The notes below the pieces were generated by a model. That model ran no database searches. It saw only the letters and a list, made by a program, of their open reading frames with translations, and was not told the origin of the DNA. Positions 63,821-64,000 of a stretch of DNA of 64,000 bases are shown here, piece by piece (the stretch's first letter is position 1; each line of letters begins with the position of its first letter). The DNA is taken from assembly GCA_041392475.1 (NCBI GenBank), contig JAWKLZ010000001.1, positions 1,116,001 to 1,180,000 on the forward strand, given 5' to 3'. This DNA comes from Chitinophagales bacterium (GTDB lineage: Bacteria; Bacteroidota; Bacteroidia; Chitinophagales; UBA2359). Both the position numbers and the translations under genes were made by a program.

Positions 63821-64000
63821 GCTTTGCAGTAGTTAAAGACCTACCGACCTATTTTAATTTTACAAATCCTTTGGAACAAATGAAAATACAGGCTATTTTC
63901 ATTTTCACTCTAGCGATGGTTGTTTATCATAGTAAAATTCAATACTTTTGAAGAAAGACAAAAGACTTCAAAACAAAAATACCTTAACACCCCTAAGTTC

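Overview
The window comes from a Bacteroidota chromosome, probably of the Saprospiria/Lewinella-Haliscomenobacter type. Evidence: an AT-rich genome, a SusC/SusD pair, several proteins with type IX secretion C-terminal sorting domains, DUF3857 and DUF2339 proteins, ASPIC/UnbV-VCBS repeats, and several perfect or near-perfect TAnnTTTG (-7) promoter elements. No rRNA, tRNA or CRISPR array was recognised. The lineage call below phylum level is an inference.

Region 1 (1-15745) is a glucuronoxylan utilisation locus. It holds the C-terminal part of a SusC receptor, a SusD lipoprotein, a TIG/CBM-like surface lipoprotein followed by a decayed duplicate of its last domain, a VCBS/ASPIC protein with a T9SS tail, and a LacI-type regulator. 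A 12-bp perfect palindrome of LacI-operator type lies upstream of the regulator. Then come GH67 alpha-glucuronidase, an SDR oxidoreductase (probable fructuronate/mannonate step), mannonate dehydratase UxuA and a GH3 beta-xylosidase. Together they would import xylo-oligosaccharides, strip (methyl)glucuronic acid, feed it towards KDG and release xylose.

Region 2 (15766-28101) is mostly housekeeping: PhoH, an ECF sigma factor that seems to have lost its C-terminus, an acyltransferase, and trpC preceded by a clear transcription attenuator (leader peptide with tandem Trp codons, antiterminator, terminator). It continues with PaaZ, a methyltransferase, a PP2C-like/TPR membrane protein lacking most metal ligands, and a DUF2339 membrane protein.

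Region 3 (28101-41924) starts with two long 8-bp tandem arrays in opposite orientation. It continues with an AcpH-like protein, an MsrB-MsrA fusion lipoprotein, a sugar kinase/MFS transporter operon, a vanadium-haloperoxidase-like T9SS cargo, a membrane protein of unknown function, and two DUF3857 paralogues (one with an intact and one with a lost transglutaminase triad).

Region 4 (41925-47890) is accessory and decaying. It has a gene fragment, a sigma-54-type promoter with upstream palindromes in front of a frameshifted gene, an alpha/beta hydrolase, and an ADP-ribosylglycohydrolase gene split by an IS4-family element with a 10-bp target duplication.

Region 5 (47918-64000) has PKD-domain secreted proteins, a MacB/FtsX-type permease, an SLC13 transporter with RCK_C domains, a helical unknown protein, a T9SS cargo protein, a lipoprotein with a caspase-like His/Cys dyad, a GH13 lipoprotein, DinB, a small membrane protein, SurE and a Glu/Leu-type dehydrogenase. 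Intergenic stem-loops about 80 nt long, three of them with related stems and wide (~50-nt) loops, recur across the window.
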